Below are positions 6,988 to 14,569 of a DNA stretch of 17,161 nucleotides, piece by piece; within the stretch, counting starts at the first letter, position 1; each line of letters opens with the position of its first letter. This DNA is from Mariprofundaceae bacterium (GTDB lineage: Bacteria > Pseudomonadota > Zetaproteobacteria > Mariprofundales > Mariprofundaceae): positions 1-17,161 of the forward strand of contig JAUZQU010000163.1 in NCBI GenBank assembly GCA_030950835.1, written 5' to 3'. Under the pieces are notes generated by a model that was not told the origin of the DNA, did not search any database, and saw nothing but the letters and a program-made list of their open reading frames with translations. The position numbers and the translations under genes were made by a program.

Positions 6988-8229
6988 ATGTCCGATAAAG
7001 ACTTTGAACAACAACATCTTTGGCACCCTTATGCTTCGATGCAAACACCTGCTCCGGTGTATCATGTTGAGTCTGCTCAAGGTGTGCGCTTAAACTTGCT
7101 CGGTGGGCGAGAAGTGATTGATGGCATGGCTTCGTGGTGGTGCGCGATTCATGGTTATAATGTGCCAGCGCTGAATCAGGCCGCAGCCAAACAACTGAAC
7201 AGCATGGCACATGTGATGTTTGGTGGTTTAACCCATCAACCCGCTATTGATTTGGCAAAAACCTTGTTGCAAATCGCCCCTTCGAACATGCAACACGTCT
7301 TTTTTGCCGATTCAGGCTCTGTGGCTGTGGAAGTGAGCCTTAAAATGGCAATTCAATACTGGAAAGGGCGCAAACAACCGCAAAAAAGCAAGTTTCTAAG
7401 CCTTAAACACGCCTATCATGGGGATACCTTTGGTGCGATGGCTGTTTGTGACCCTATTTCGGGTATGCATCATGTGTTTAGTGATGTTTTAGCTGAACAT
7501 ATCTTCAGCCAAGTGAATGCAACAGCACTTCGCCAAGCCTTTGAATTGCACCACCAGCATCTAGCAGCCTTGATTATCGAACCTATGGTGCAAGGCGCTG
7601 GGGGTATGCATTTTTATCCAGCAGAACTACTGCAAACCATGCGGACGTTGTGTGATGAGTTTGATGTGTTGTTGATTGCTGATGAAATTGCTACGGGATT
7701 TGGGCGAACGGGCAAGCTTTTCGCCTGTGAACATGCCAATATTCAACCTGATATTTTGTGTGTAGGTAAGGCATTAACAGGTGGTTATATGTCTTTAGCT
7801 GCGGTATTGAGTGATGCTGAAATCAGCGCTGGCATCCATGCTCAGGGTGATGTGTTGATGCATGGCCCAACCTTTATGGCAAATCCTTTGGCATGTGCAG
7901 TGGCAAAAGCCAGCCTTGATTTACTGTTGGCTTCGCCTTGGCAGAGCAGGGTAAGACATATTCAAAGTCAGTTAGAAGCAGGTTTAGCACCATGCAAAGA
8001 TATGCCACATGTGGCAGATGTTCGGGTTTTAGGTGCGATTGGTGTGCTTGAAATGAAACACAACTTGGATGTCGCCCAAGTTCAAAGCCGCTTGCTGGAA
8101 CAGGGTATTTGGTTGCGCCCATTTGGCAAACTTTTATATACCATGCCTGCTTTTGTCATGGATGATGCAGATTTAAGGCAATTAACCGATGCGATGGTGG
8201 ATGCGGCACGTCGCGCTTGTGTATTATAA
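6988..8229 (+). CDS. bioA: Adenosylmethionine-8-amino-7-oxononanoate aminotransferase BioA
   Basis: BioA transfers an amino group from S-adenosylmethionine to KAPA, giving DAPA in biotin synthesis. It is a class-III PLP aminotransferase of 413 residues, the usual length. Family marks are LWHPYASMQ near the N-terminus, DGMASWWCAIHGYN (45-58), HAYHGDTFGAM (141-151), ADEIATGFGRTGK (231-243) with the PLP-contact Asp, catalytic lysine K261 in CVGKALTGGY, and the late motif GPTFMANPLACA. AAAAGG lies 7 nt before the ATG. It sits 11 nt behind ilvA with no other bio gene nearby. Its last ~148 nt are overlapped on the opposite strand by the secreted-protein gene. Confidence 0.96.
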   Translation: MSDKDFEQQHLWHPYASMQTPAPVYHVESAQGVRLNLLGGREVIDGMASWWCAIHGYNVPALNQAAAKQLNSMAHVMFGGLTHQPAIDLAKTLLQIAPSNMQHVFFADSGSVAVEVSLKMAIQYWKGRKQPQKSKFLSLKHAYHGDTFGAMAVCDPISGMHHVFSDVLAEHIFSQVNATALRQAFELHHQHLAALIIEPMVQGAGGMHFYPAELLQTMRTLCDEFDVLLIADEIATGFGRTGKLFACEHANIQPDILCVGKALTGGYMSLAAVLSDAEISAGIHAQGDVLMHGPTFMANPLACAVAKASLDLLLASPWQSRVRHIQSQLEAGLAPCKDMPHVADVRVLGAIGVLEMKHNLDVAQVQSRLLEQGIWLRPFGKLLYTMPAFVMDDADLRQLTDAMVDAARRACVL

Positions 8230-9032
8230 GTCTGTAGCCGTTTAAACCAGCCTTTTAACCAACGTTGTTCGTTGCGTTTTGGCGGTGACAAAGCCACACG
8301 GCGTTGCAAGACAAAACGCGCAGCGCGTACAAACTCTTGCACAGCTTCTTGCCCTGCGCTCTTGCCAAACATGTGCAACAATACCTGCCTCAATCCCCAA
8401 CCTTGCTCGTGGTAACGCTCTTGCACGTTGATGCCTTCACCTTTGAAATTCACATAATCTGCCAACACATACCAGCCTGCTGGTGATAAACTGATGCGTT
8501 CAAATTGTTGTTGAATATGTGCGCTTTCTTCGATGTCTGGGCTGGCATGTTGCATTTTAGCTAAAGCGAGCTGCACACGGGACATGATAAAGGCTGTTTG
8601 TTCGACTTGGGTTTGGCTTAATAAAGTTTTCAAATCCTGAATCTGCTGTTGCGATGCAGGTTCAAGCAAGTCGCTTTGACTGCGCCAAGGGCAAGGGTCA
8701 TCAGCTTTTAACCATGGGGGTAAAAGCACGCCATGGCTGCTGAACCAGCGCAATAAAGCGGGGAAACTCTCTTCAAAGGGCGGTTTCACACCCTCTGGGA
8801 ACCAAATAAAGTGTCCAATACCCAAAGAAGCAAAGTTTTCACCTGCATTCCATGCCACAAGGCAATCGGGCTGACGATTACATTCATTGGCATAGATTAA
8901 ATCGCTGATATGTAGACGTTGTGTTGGGGATAAAACATCGAAACTGCTGTTGGCAAAGCTTGGGCTTGGCAGCAGCGTACTGAGCAAACATAGTGTAAAG
9001 ATGTATGTTTTTATGGTGTGACAAAAAGACAT
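8082..9032 (-). CDS. Secreted conserved protein of unknown function, lysozyme-like motif, with an antisense tail
   Basis: The protein has 316 residues. The N-terminus is a typical Sec signal peptide (hydrophobic segment about 10-22, likely cleavage after PSFA at 27). The mature part has LIYANECNRQPDCLVAWN (45-62), ENFASLGIGHFIWFPEG (65-81), FEESFPALLRWF, and later ADYVNFKGEGI with a QGWGLRQVL segment. I recognise it as a conserved but uncharacterised exported family. E50 followed by GIGH loosely recalls phage-type lysozymes (Glu, then G.T.GIGH), which is only a hypothesis. The recognisable protein ends at about residue 267. The last ~49 codons run antisense through the end of bioA, suggesting a lost stop or frame change. 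It starts 4 nt after the argB stop, so it is probably co-translated. Confidence 0.75.
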   Translation of the reverse strand: MSFCHTIKTYIFTLCLLSTLLPSPSFANSSFDVLSPTQRLHISDLIYANECNRQPDCLVAWNAGENFASLGIGHFIWFPEGVKPPFEESFPALLRWFSSHGVLLPPWLKADDPCPWRSQSDLLEPASQQQIQDLKTLLSQTQVEQTAFIMSRVQLALAKMQHASPDIEESAHIQQQFERISLSPAGWYVLADYVNFKGEGINVQERYHEQGWGLRQVLLHMFGKSAGQEAVQEFVRAARFVLQRRVALSPPKRNEQRWLKGWFKRLQTYNTQARRAASTIASVNCLKSASSMTKAGMVYKSLPNGRNQIPCSSKRL

Positions 9033-9036
9033 GGCT

Positions 9037-9921
9037 TTAGGCAGAAAAAACAGTGCCTACACCTTCATCGGTAAACATTTCTAACAATATCGCATGGGGA
9101 ACCCGACCATCAATGATATGCGCGCGTGCGACACCACCTTCTACGGCATCCAAACAGCAGTTCACCTTAGGAATCATACCACCAGAAATCGTGCCTTGCT
9201 CAATCCAGTCTCGGGCTTTTTGGGTGGTAAACTGGGGCTGTAATGTTTTGTTATCATCCAATACACCTGCAACATCGGTCAACAAAATCAATTTCGCCGC
9301 ACCCAAAGCTTGGGCAACTGCACTGGCTACCAAATCGGCATTGATATTAAAGCTTTGCCCTGCATCTTTATGAAAACCAACAGGCGCAATCACAGGGATA
9401 AATTTATCTTGATCCAAGACTTCCAAAATAGCCGTATTGATTTTATGCACTTTGCCCACATGTCCAATATCGATGATTTCAGGCACATCAAACTCGGCTG
9501 TTTTGCGGCTGACTTCCATTTTACGCGCACAAATCAAACCACCATCTTTACCAGACAGCCCGACTGCCTTACCACCAGCACGGTTAATGTTGGCGACAAT
9601 CTCTTTGTTGACCCGCCCAGCTAAAACCATCTCCACAATGTCCATGGTTTCGTCATCTGTAACCCGCATACCATCAATAAACTCGGCTTGTTTGCCCAAT
9701 TTCTGCAACATTTCGCCAATTTGCGGCCCACCACCATGCACCACTACAGGATTAATGCCGACTTGCTTCATCAGCGTAATGTCCATAGCAAAGCTTTCTT
9801 TTAAACTGGCTTCCACCATAGCATTACCACCATATTTAATGACAATGGTTTGCTCGGCAAAACGTTGCAAATAAGGTAGTGCCTCAATTAAGGTGGAAGC
9901 ACGGGAGTGCATGTGTTTCAT
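9037..9921 (-). CDS. argB: N-acetylglutamate kinase ArgB
   Basis: ArgB phosphorylates N-acetyl-L-glutamate, the second step of arginine synthesis. Motifs include K29-YGGNAM, VVVHGGGPQI (60-68), R86 in GMRVTDD, GLSGKDGG (121-128), FNINADLVA (191-199), SGGMIPKV (246-253) and the closing RVPHAILLEMFTDEGVGT. The protein has 294 residues. It carries the N-terminal helix (RASTLIEALPYLQRF) that precedes the kinase core in arginine-inhibited hexameric enzymes and is absent from the E. coli dimer, so feedback inhibition by arginine is likely. Its ATG overlaps the stop of the upstream membrane-protein gene (ATGA), and it is followed 4 nt later by the secreted-protein gene. Confidence 0.97.
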   Translation of the reverse strand: MKHMHSRASTLIEALPYLQRFAEQTIVIKYGGNAMVEASLKESFAMDITLMKQVGINPVVVHGGGPQIGEMLQKLGKQAEFIDGMRVTDDETMDIVEMVLAGRVNKEIVANINRAGGKAVGLSGKDGGLICARKMEVSRKTAEFDVPEIIDIGHVGKVHKINTAILEVLDQDKFIPVIAPVGFHKDAGQSFNINADLVASAVAQALGAAKLILLTDVAGVLDDNKTLQPQFTTQKARDWIEQGTISGGMIPKVNCCLDAVEGGVARAHIIDGRVPHAILLEMFTDEGVGTVFSA

Positions 9922-10430
9922 GCGGTAGTTGGCTCTGCTTTCGCTTTTTTTACAGGCTCTTCATCCAACAGCATTTGAAATAACAATAACGTGCCAATCG
10001 TAGCTACAGCCGCACCAAGGGAGAACAAAATCAAGCTGCCTTCAGGATGCCCAATTTGTTGACCGATAGGAATAAAGATAATCAAACCCGGCACAATCAA
10101 TGCCAAGCGTGTCATGCGTAATTCTAGGGAGAAAAGGTTGGCTGCAATGCCTGGTACAGACAATAAAGCGTATAGCGTTAAGGCAATCCAGTGATTTTCA
10201 CCATCCACAGTATCGATGCGTTCAAGCACAGGCATTTGCAAGCTACCATCCAAACGCATATCAAATATCGCAGCCAATACGATGACCAAACCACCCAACA
10301 CTGTCCAAATAAAAATGCCCATGACACGGCTGTTTCGCGCCCAAACATTCACCCACGCGGCATTGCCCAGCACATAAAAAATGCCTGCAAAAAGAACGCC
10401 CCAAAAAGCGTGATTGTAATTTAAATCCAT
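9918..10430 (-). CDS. Small integral membrane protein of unknown function
   Basis: The protein has 170 residues and about five predicted membrane segments (near 8-27, 37-57, 80-102, 107-126 and 130-155). A polar loop (DMRLDGSLQMPVLERIDTVDGENH) follows the second segment and a charged cytoplasmic-type tail (EEPVKKAKAEPTTA) ends it. I do not recognise the family and see no catalytic motif. AGGGG stands 7 nt before the ATG, supporting the start. Its stop overlaps argB by 4 nt, so argB translation probably depends on it, though nothing in the sequence ties it to arginine metabolism. The 158-nt region upstream (10431-10588) holds no gene and no clear promoter or T-rich terminator that I can identify. 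Confidence 0.65.
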   Translation of the reverse strand: MDLNYNHAFWGVLFAGIFYVLGNAAWVNVWARNSRVMGIFIWTVLGGLVIVLAAIFDMRLDGSLQMPVLERIDTVDGENHWIALTLYALLSVPGIAANLFSLELRMTRLALIVPGLIIFIPIGQQIGHPEGSLILFSLGAAVATIGTLLLFQMLLDEEPVKKAKAEPTTA

Positions 10431-10588
10431 GATGTTACCCCTATCTTTTTTGTTTCATTTCGGACATGCAAGTCTGCTATGCCCACATATCAAGCAAGCA
10501 CCCTACAAATGTTGCAAGGCATAAACAAATATTTCCTTATACAAGCAGTGGACTAAGCTTAGATGCTGCGCCGAACAGCGTTGGGATA

Positions 10589-11014
10589 TTAAGCGACGTG
10601 TGCGACGTTGGCGTGTAGCCAATATTGGTCAAGGGTGGACCAAACATGAATAAACTCATCAAAATCAATCGGTTTTTTGATGAAACTATTGGCTCCATAG
10701 GCATAACTATCACGAATATCACAGGTTTCATCGGATGTGGTGAGTATGACCACGGGAATATATTGGGTGGCAGCATGTTCGCGCAAGCGTTGTAAGACCT
10801 TTAAACCATTGATTTTAGGTAAGTTTAAATCAAGCACAATGAGTTGGGGCAGGCTTTCGCTGGTATGTTCGGGATTGAACAACCATTCCAAGGCCTGCGC
10901 TCCATCATCAATGATATGCAGCTTATAATCTTGCTTGCTGTGCATTTTTTTAGCACGTTTTGCCAACAGTTGGTCATCCAGATTGTCTTCGACTAATAAC
11001 ACTTGGGCATGCAT
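10589..11014 (-). CDS. Single-domain response regulator, Rcp1-like
   Basis: The 141-residue protein is a lone receiver with no output domain. It has the acidic site E9-D10 (LLVEDNLDDQ), phospho-acceptor D62 (VLDLNLPKINGLKVL), T92/T93 (ILTTSDE) and the conserved Lys in FIKKPID (K114). The long loop EWLFNPEH...LPQLIVLDLNLP and the Tyr/Trp-rich C-terminus are typical of Rcp1-type regulators, which accept phosphate from phytochrome-class histidine kinases. Its ATG shares one base with the stop of the preceding REC-HisKA-HATPase gene, which belongs to that kinase class, so they are the likely cognate pair. It is the last gene of the signalling operon. Confidence 0.92.
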   Translation of the reverse strand: MHAQVLLVEDNLDDQLLAKRAKKMHSKQDYKLHIIDDGAQALEWLFNPEHTSESLPQLIVLDLNLPKINGLKVLQRLREHAATQYIPVVILTTSDETCDIRDSYAYGANSFIKKPIDFDEFIHVWSTLDQYWLHANVAHVA

Positions 11015-12165
11015 CAGATATCACTCCCTTGTTCCATATATGAGGTTCGTTCACTGTCTTGCTCCAAGGTAAAATAAAACAAACTACCTTTACCTTCCTC
11101 AGATTCAGCCCAGACATGCCCACCATGACGCTGCACAATACGCGCCACAGTAGCTAAACCTATACCATTGCCAGGAAACTCATCCGTACGATGTAAACGT
11201 TGAAAAGGATGGAAAAGCTGATCTGCATATTTCATATTAAAACCTACACCGTTGTCTTCAACGACATATACAGTGCGCTTATCTTGCTTTTCCATGGACA
11301 CAGCAATCACAGCCGCATCTTTTTTACCGCTATATTTAAGTGCATTGCCCATTAAATTCATCATGACCATGCGTAACAAACGGGCATCAGCGACAATCTT
11401 CATGTCACTTTGAATCTGAAAAGATGCAGTCTGTGTAGGGTGGTCTGCGAGCAGCTCATCTTTCACATGCTCGACTAGGCTACTGAAATCGAGGGGTTCG
11501 CAAGACAACTCCACTTTGGAGGTGCGGGATAAGTTCAGCAAATCATCAATCAGTGAACCCATTTTCTTGCTGCCAACACGAATACGTTGTAAATAGTCTT
11601 TGCCTGTATCATCCAATACATTGCCATAATCTTCGAGTAGAATCTTGGAAAAGCCATCGAGTGTACGCAGTGGTGCGCGTAAATCATGGGATACGGAATA
11701 GGTAAACGCTTCCATTTCTTTGTTGGCAGCCTCTAAAGCCGCACTTTGCGCCCGCACAGCATCTTCAGCCTGCTTGATGCGCACCGATACCTTCACCTTT
11801 GCCATCAACAAATCATCATCTACAGGTTTGGTGATATAATCCAAAGCTCCAAGCTCTAAACCATGAATCACCCTATCAATATCACGGTAACGTGCGGAAA
11901 GGAAAATCACGGGGATATTCTTGCATGTCTCCATGGCCTGCATTTTGGCTAACGTTTCATAACCATCCATATCAGGCATTTGTACATCCAAGAGAATCAC
12001 ATCAGGCTGTGCTGACTGCGCCAACTCAATGCATTTTACTCCTGATGGGGCAGTGATGATATCATAATCATCCTCTAAAATTTGTTCGGCAAGGTCAATA
12101 TTATCTTCATTGTCATCGACAATTAAAATTTTGGCTTGCTTGATGGCAATGCTATGTTCAGTCAT
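11014..12165 (-). CDS. REC–HisKA–HATPase histidine kinase (phytochrome-kinase-like)
   Basis: The 383-residue soluble kinase begins with a receiver domain. REC (about 11-128) has DD at 17-18, D60 (LLDVQMPDMDGYE), S90 and K113 (YITKPV). A short helical linker (KQAEDAVRAQSAALEAANKE) leads to HisKA with H160 in AFTYSVSHDLRAPLR. HATPase_c has N274 (MMNLMGNALKYS), DNGVGF (304-309) and GNGIGL (332-337). The 'YSVSHDLRAPLR' H-box is that of bacteriophytochrome/Cph1-type kinases, yet no PAS, GAF or PHY domain is present. Input therefore probably comes through phosphorylation of its own REC by an upstream kinase in the operon. GAGGT precedes the ATG by about 6 nt. The gap to the upstream receiver gene is 12 nt. 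Confidence 0.95.
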   Translation of the reverse strand: MTEHSIAIKQAKILIVDDNEDNIDLAEQILEDDYDIITAPSGVKCIELAQSAQPDVILLDVQMPDMDGYETLAKMQAMETCKNIPVIFLSARYRDIDRVIHGLELGALDYITKPVDDDLLMAKVKVSVRIKQAEDAVRAQSAALEAANKEMEAFTYSVSHDLRAPLRTLDGFSKILLEDYGNVLDDTGKDYLQRIRVGSKKMGSLIDDLLNLSRTSKVELSCEPLDFSSLVEHVKDELLADHPTQTASFQIQSDMKIVADARLLRMVMMNLMGNALKYSGKKDAAVIAVSMEKQDKRTVYVVEDNGVGFNMKYADQLFHPFQRLHRTDEFPGNGIGLATVARIVQRHGGHVWAESEEGKGSLFYFTLEQDSERTSYMEQGSDI

Positions 12166-12177
12166 AGGTAAACCTCG

Positions 12178-12540
12178 TTAATCCAATGCCTTTTCAATTT
12201 CGGCAAGTAATTTATCTTCATCAATGGGCTTGGTGATATAACTATCTGCACCGACAGCTTTGCCTGCATCAATGTCGCTTTGCATGGCGTGGGCAGTGAG
12301 TAAAAAGACAGGAATACCCGTGTGTTGTGGGTTATCTTTGATGTTTTTGGTCGCATCCAAACCATTCATGCCAGGTAAGGAGACATCCATCAACACCAAA
12401 TCAAATATTTCGCTTTCCATGCTTGCCAAGCCAAGCTCGGCATCAGCGGCTTCCACAAAGTCATAATCTGCATCTTCGAGAATGTCACAAATCAAGTCCC
12501 GATTATCGGGATTATCATCTACCACTAGTATCTTTGCCAT
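12178..12540 (-). CDS. Single-domain response regulator, DivK-like
   Basis: The protein is a 120-residue receiver without output domain. Key residues (from the chosen start) are DD at 8-9 (ILVVDDNPDN), phospho-acceptor D52 (VLMDVSLPGMNGLD), T82 (LLTAHAM) and K104 (YITKPID). It resembles the DivK/CheY-like stand-alone receivers that shuttle phosphate or allosterically control kinases. The frame is open from a GTG at 12549, but that codon lies inside the AGGTGAG Shine-Dalgarno 4 nt before the ATG at 12540, so the ATG is taken as the start. Between the HK-REC-REC and REC-HK genes it is well placed as the phosphate carrier linking them. Confidence 0.93.
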   Translation of the reverse strand: MAKILVVDDNPDNRDLICDILEDADYDFVEAADAELGLASMESEIFDLVLMDVSLPGMNGLDATKNIKDNPQHTGIPVFLLTAHAMQSDIDAGKAVGADSYITKPIDEDKLLAEIEKALD

Positions 12541-12622
12541 TGATCTCACCTACCCTATTGCTCGTCTAGCTACTTGATGGTTAGCACTGTTTTTTCTCAC
12601 TTTAGCAACTTTCCTAATGCTT

Positions 12623-14569
12623 CTACCCCCCCCCCTGCACTACTGCGAGAAGTTTGTCAAGCCCGTCACCACCTTTTTGCATGATGTTTTTTGCCTTGCT
12701 AGACAAGGCGGCTTGTTCATCATGGGATAAGGTTTTGGCAGTGCTCACAATCACTGGAATATCACACCATACATTGTGCTGGGCTAGTTTATCCAATACT
12801 TCAAAGCCATCCATGCGTGGCATCATCAAATCCAAAATCATTAAGTCGGGCAAATCAGCGCTGTTTTGTTCTAACTTTTCCAGTGCATCCAGCCCATCTA
12901 CAGCCAAGGTGCTGCGAATACCCAAGTCTTCCAAACTTTGCATCATTAAGTCACGTATGCTCTCCTCATCATCTACGACCAAGACATGGCGGACCCGTGT
13001 AGGTACAGATTGTATGGTGGCAATAAGGTTGTCGGGCATAATGGGCTTTTGTAAATATTCAAATGCACCCAACTCAAAGCCGAGTGCTTTGTTGTCCATC
13101 ATGGTTGCCATCAAAACAGGGATATTTTGGGTGCTTTCATTACTTTTCAGCTCTTTTAAGACATCCCAACCATCTTTGTGGGGCATTTGCACATCCAAAG
13201 TGATGGCAATGGGCTGCAATTCACGCGCTTTCTCAACAGCTTGCATACCGTTGTTGATACACACAGCCTGATAACCAGCATCGCTTAAATACTCACCCAA
13301 TAGCTCCAAGACTTCGGGGTTGTCATCAATGCACAATACCACTGCACCTTGCTTGCCAAAGACTTTGGAGGTTTGCTCCAAGATGCCTGTAGAGGCAGCT
13401 TCCACATGTTTTTTAGGGGCTTCCATTTCCACTGCCCCTTGTACTTGGCTAGGTTTATAATGCAAGGGTAAAGTTACGATGAAAGTAGAGCCAACGCCGA
13501 CTTCACTGCGTACCTTGACCTCACCCCCCAACATTTCACAAAAGCGGCTGGTGATGTTCAAGCCCAAGCCTGTGCCACCATGGTTGCGTGTGTTGCTGCC
13601 ATCGACTTGCCTAAAAGCCTCAAAAATATAAGCCAATGCCGCTTCTTCCATGCCTGTTCCTGTATCGATAACCTGAAGCTCCACAGCTTGTTCGGATTTA
13701 CTGCCCACCAAGCTTGCGTGCAGTGTAATGCCGCCTTCATCGGTAAATTTAACGGCATTGCTGACCAAGTTAATGAGAATTTGTTTGAGTTTGGTTTTGT
13801 CGCTGTAAATGGAAATTGGCTCATCGGGAACTTCATGGTGAATGCGAATGCCTTTGTTGCTGACTAACGAATCAGTCAACTCCATGACTTCTATCAGCAA
13901 ACCAGCAATGTCAAAGTCTTCGGCAAAGATATCCATCTTGCCTGCCTCAATCTTGGATAAGTCCAACAGGCTGTTGATTAAACCCAGTAAATGATGGGCA
14001 TTGCGTTCTACAGTGTTGAGGTTTTTGATATGCTTTGGGCTAAGCTCATCCCCTGCCTTTTTAAGCACACGCTTGGTGAATCCAATGATGGAGTTCATAG
14101 GGGTGCGCAATTCATGTGACATATTGGCCAAGAATTCGGATTTTAAGCGTGTAGCCTCTTCCAGCTGGGTAGCACGGGCTTGCAATACTTCGGCTTGTTG
14201 CTCCAAGCTTTCTTTATAGGACTCAAGCTCTTGGTATTGCAGCTGCATACCGCGCAGTAGGGCAGGGCGGGATTGTACTGCAAGGTCTTGTTTGATGCTC
14301 TCAAGTTGGATGGGCTGTAGTGTTACAGGAATACTGTGGCAATATGTCCAGTCGCCTTGTTGCCAACATAGTTTGCTGCCTTGCTGCTGAAGTGAAACCT
14401 GCATAGCAGTGCTATCCAATTGTCGGCTTTGCATAGATATGAAGCTTGCTACCTGACAGGATTGGATGCTGGACAAGCCGCAAGCCAGTGCCAAGCGATA
14501 GGCCTTGTTGCGGGTGAGTGCAATATCATCATCATCATGAATATCGAACGTTGCCAAAATCATGCTCAT
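12623..14569 (-). CDS. Hybrid histidine kinase (HisKA–HATPase–REC–REC) with degenerate RsbT-like N-terminus
   Basis: The protein has 648 residues and no membrane segments. Residues 1-85 (FDIHDDDDIALTRNKAYRLA..) follow the start of an RsbT-type ATPase but lose its SELARN-type N-box (here SMQSRQL). A coiled coil (about 108-150) leads to HisKA with H152 (NMSHELRTPMNS). HATPase_c has N271 (INLVSNAVKFTD), DTGTGM (302-307) and GGTGLGL (331-337). REC1 has D459 (TLDVQMP), T489 and K508. REC2 has D580 (ILDLMMP), T610 and K632. The start is the ATG at 14569, with GGAGGT 6 nt before it and a 4-nt overlap (ATGA) with the RsbT-PP2C gene. The stop follows a run of ten G. It probably passes phosphate from stressosome signals to the single receivers downstream. 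Confidence 0.95.
   Translation of the reverse strand: MSMILATFDIHDDDDIALTRNKAYRLALACGLSSIQSCQVASFISMQSRQLDSTAMQVSLQQQGSKLCWQQGDWTYCHSIPVTLQPIQLESIKQDLAVQSRPALLRGMQLQYQELESYKESLEQQAEVLQARATQLEEATRLKSEFLANMSHELRTPMNSIIGFTKRVLKKAGDELSPKHIKNLNTVERNAHHLLGLINSLLDLSKIEAGKMDIFAEDFDIAGLLIEVMELTDSLVSNKGIRIHHEVPDEPISIYSDKTKLKQILINLVSNAVKFTDEGGITLHASLVGSKSEQAVELQVIDTGTGMEEAALAYIFEAFRQVDGSNTRNHGGTGLGLNITSRFCEMLGGEVKVRSEVGVGSTFIVTLPLHYKPSQVQGAVEMEAPKKHVEAASTGILEQTSKVFGKQGAVVLCIDDNPEVLELLGEYLSDAGYQAVCINNGMQAVEKARELQPIAITLDVQMPHKDGWDVLKELKSNESTQNIPVLMATMMDNKALGFELGAFEYLQKPIMPDNLIATIQSVPTRVRHVLVVDDEESIRDLMMQSLEDLGIRSTLAVDGLDALEKLEQNSADLPDLMILDLMMPRMDGFEVLDKLAQHNVWCDIPVIVSTAKTLSHDEQAALSSKAKNIMQKGGDGLDKLLAVVQGGG
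12626..12635. repeat. Homopolymer (G)10 on the coding strand, directly before a stop codon
   Basis: Ten consecutive C on the plus strand encode the last three Gly codons plus the final base of the Gln codon of the HK-REC-REC protein, immediately before TAG. One base more would extend the protein by 9 residues. One fewer would open a basic extension of about 24 residues. Such tracts slip readily during replication or sequencing. Confidence 0.9.

Noticed and set aside
10555..10588. Intrinsic terminator after the signalling operon
   Set aside because: Only a weak GCTG/CAGC pairing is present and no T-run follows on the minus strand.
12654..13271. Long plus-strand frame opposite the hybrid kinase receivers
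   Set aside because: It is a shadow of conserved receiver codons, and its product resembles no known protein.
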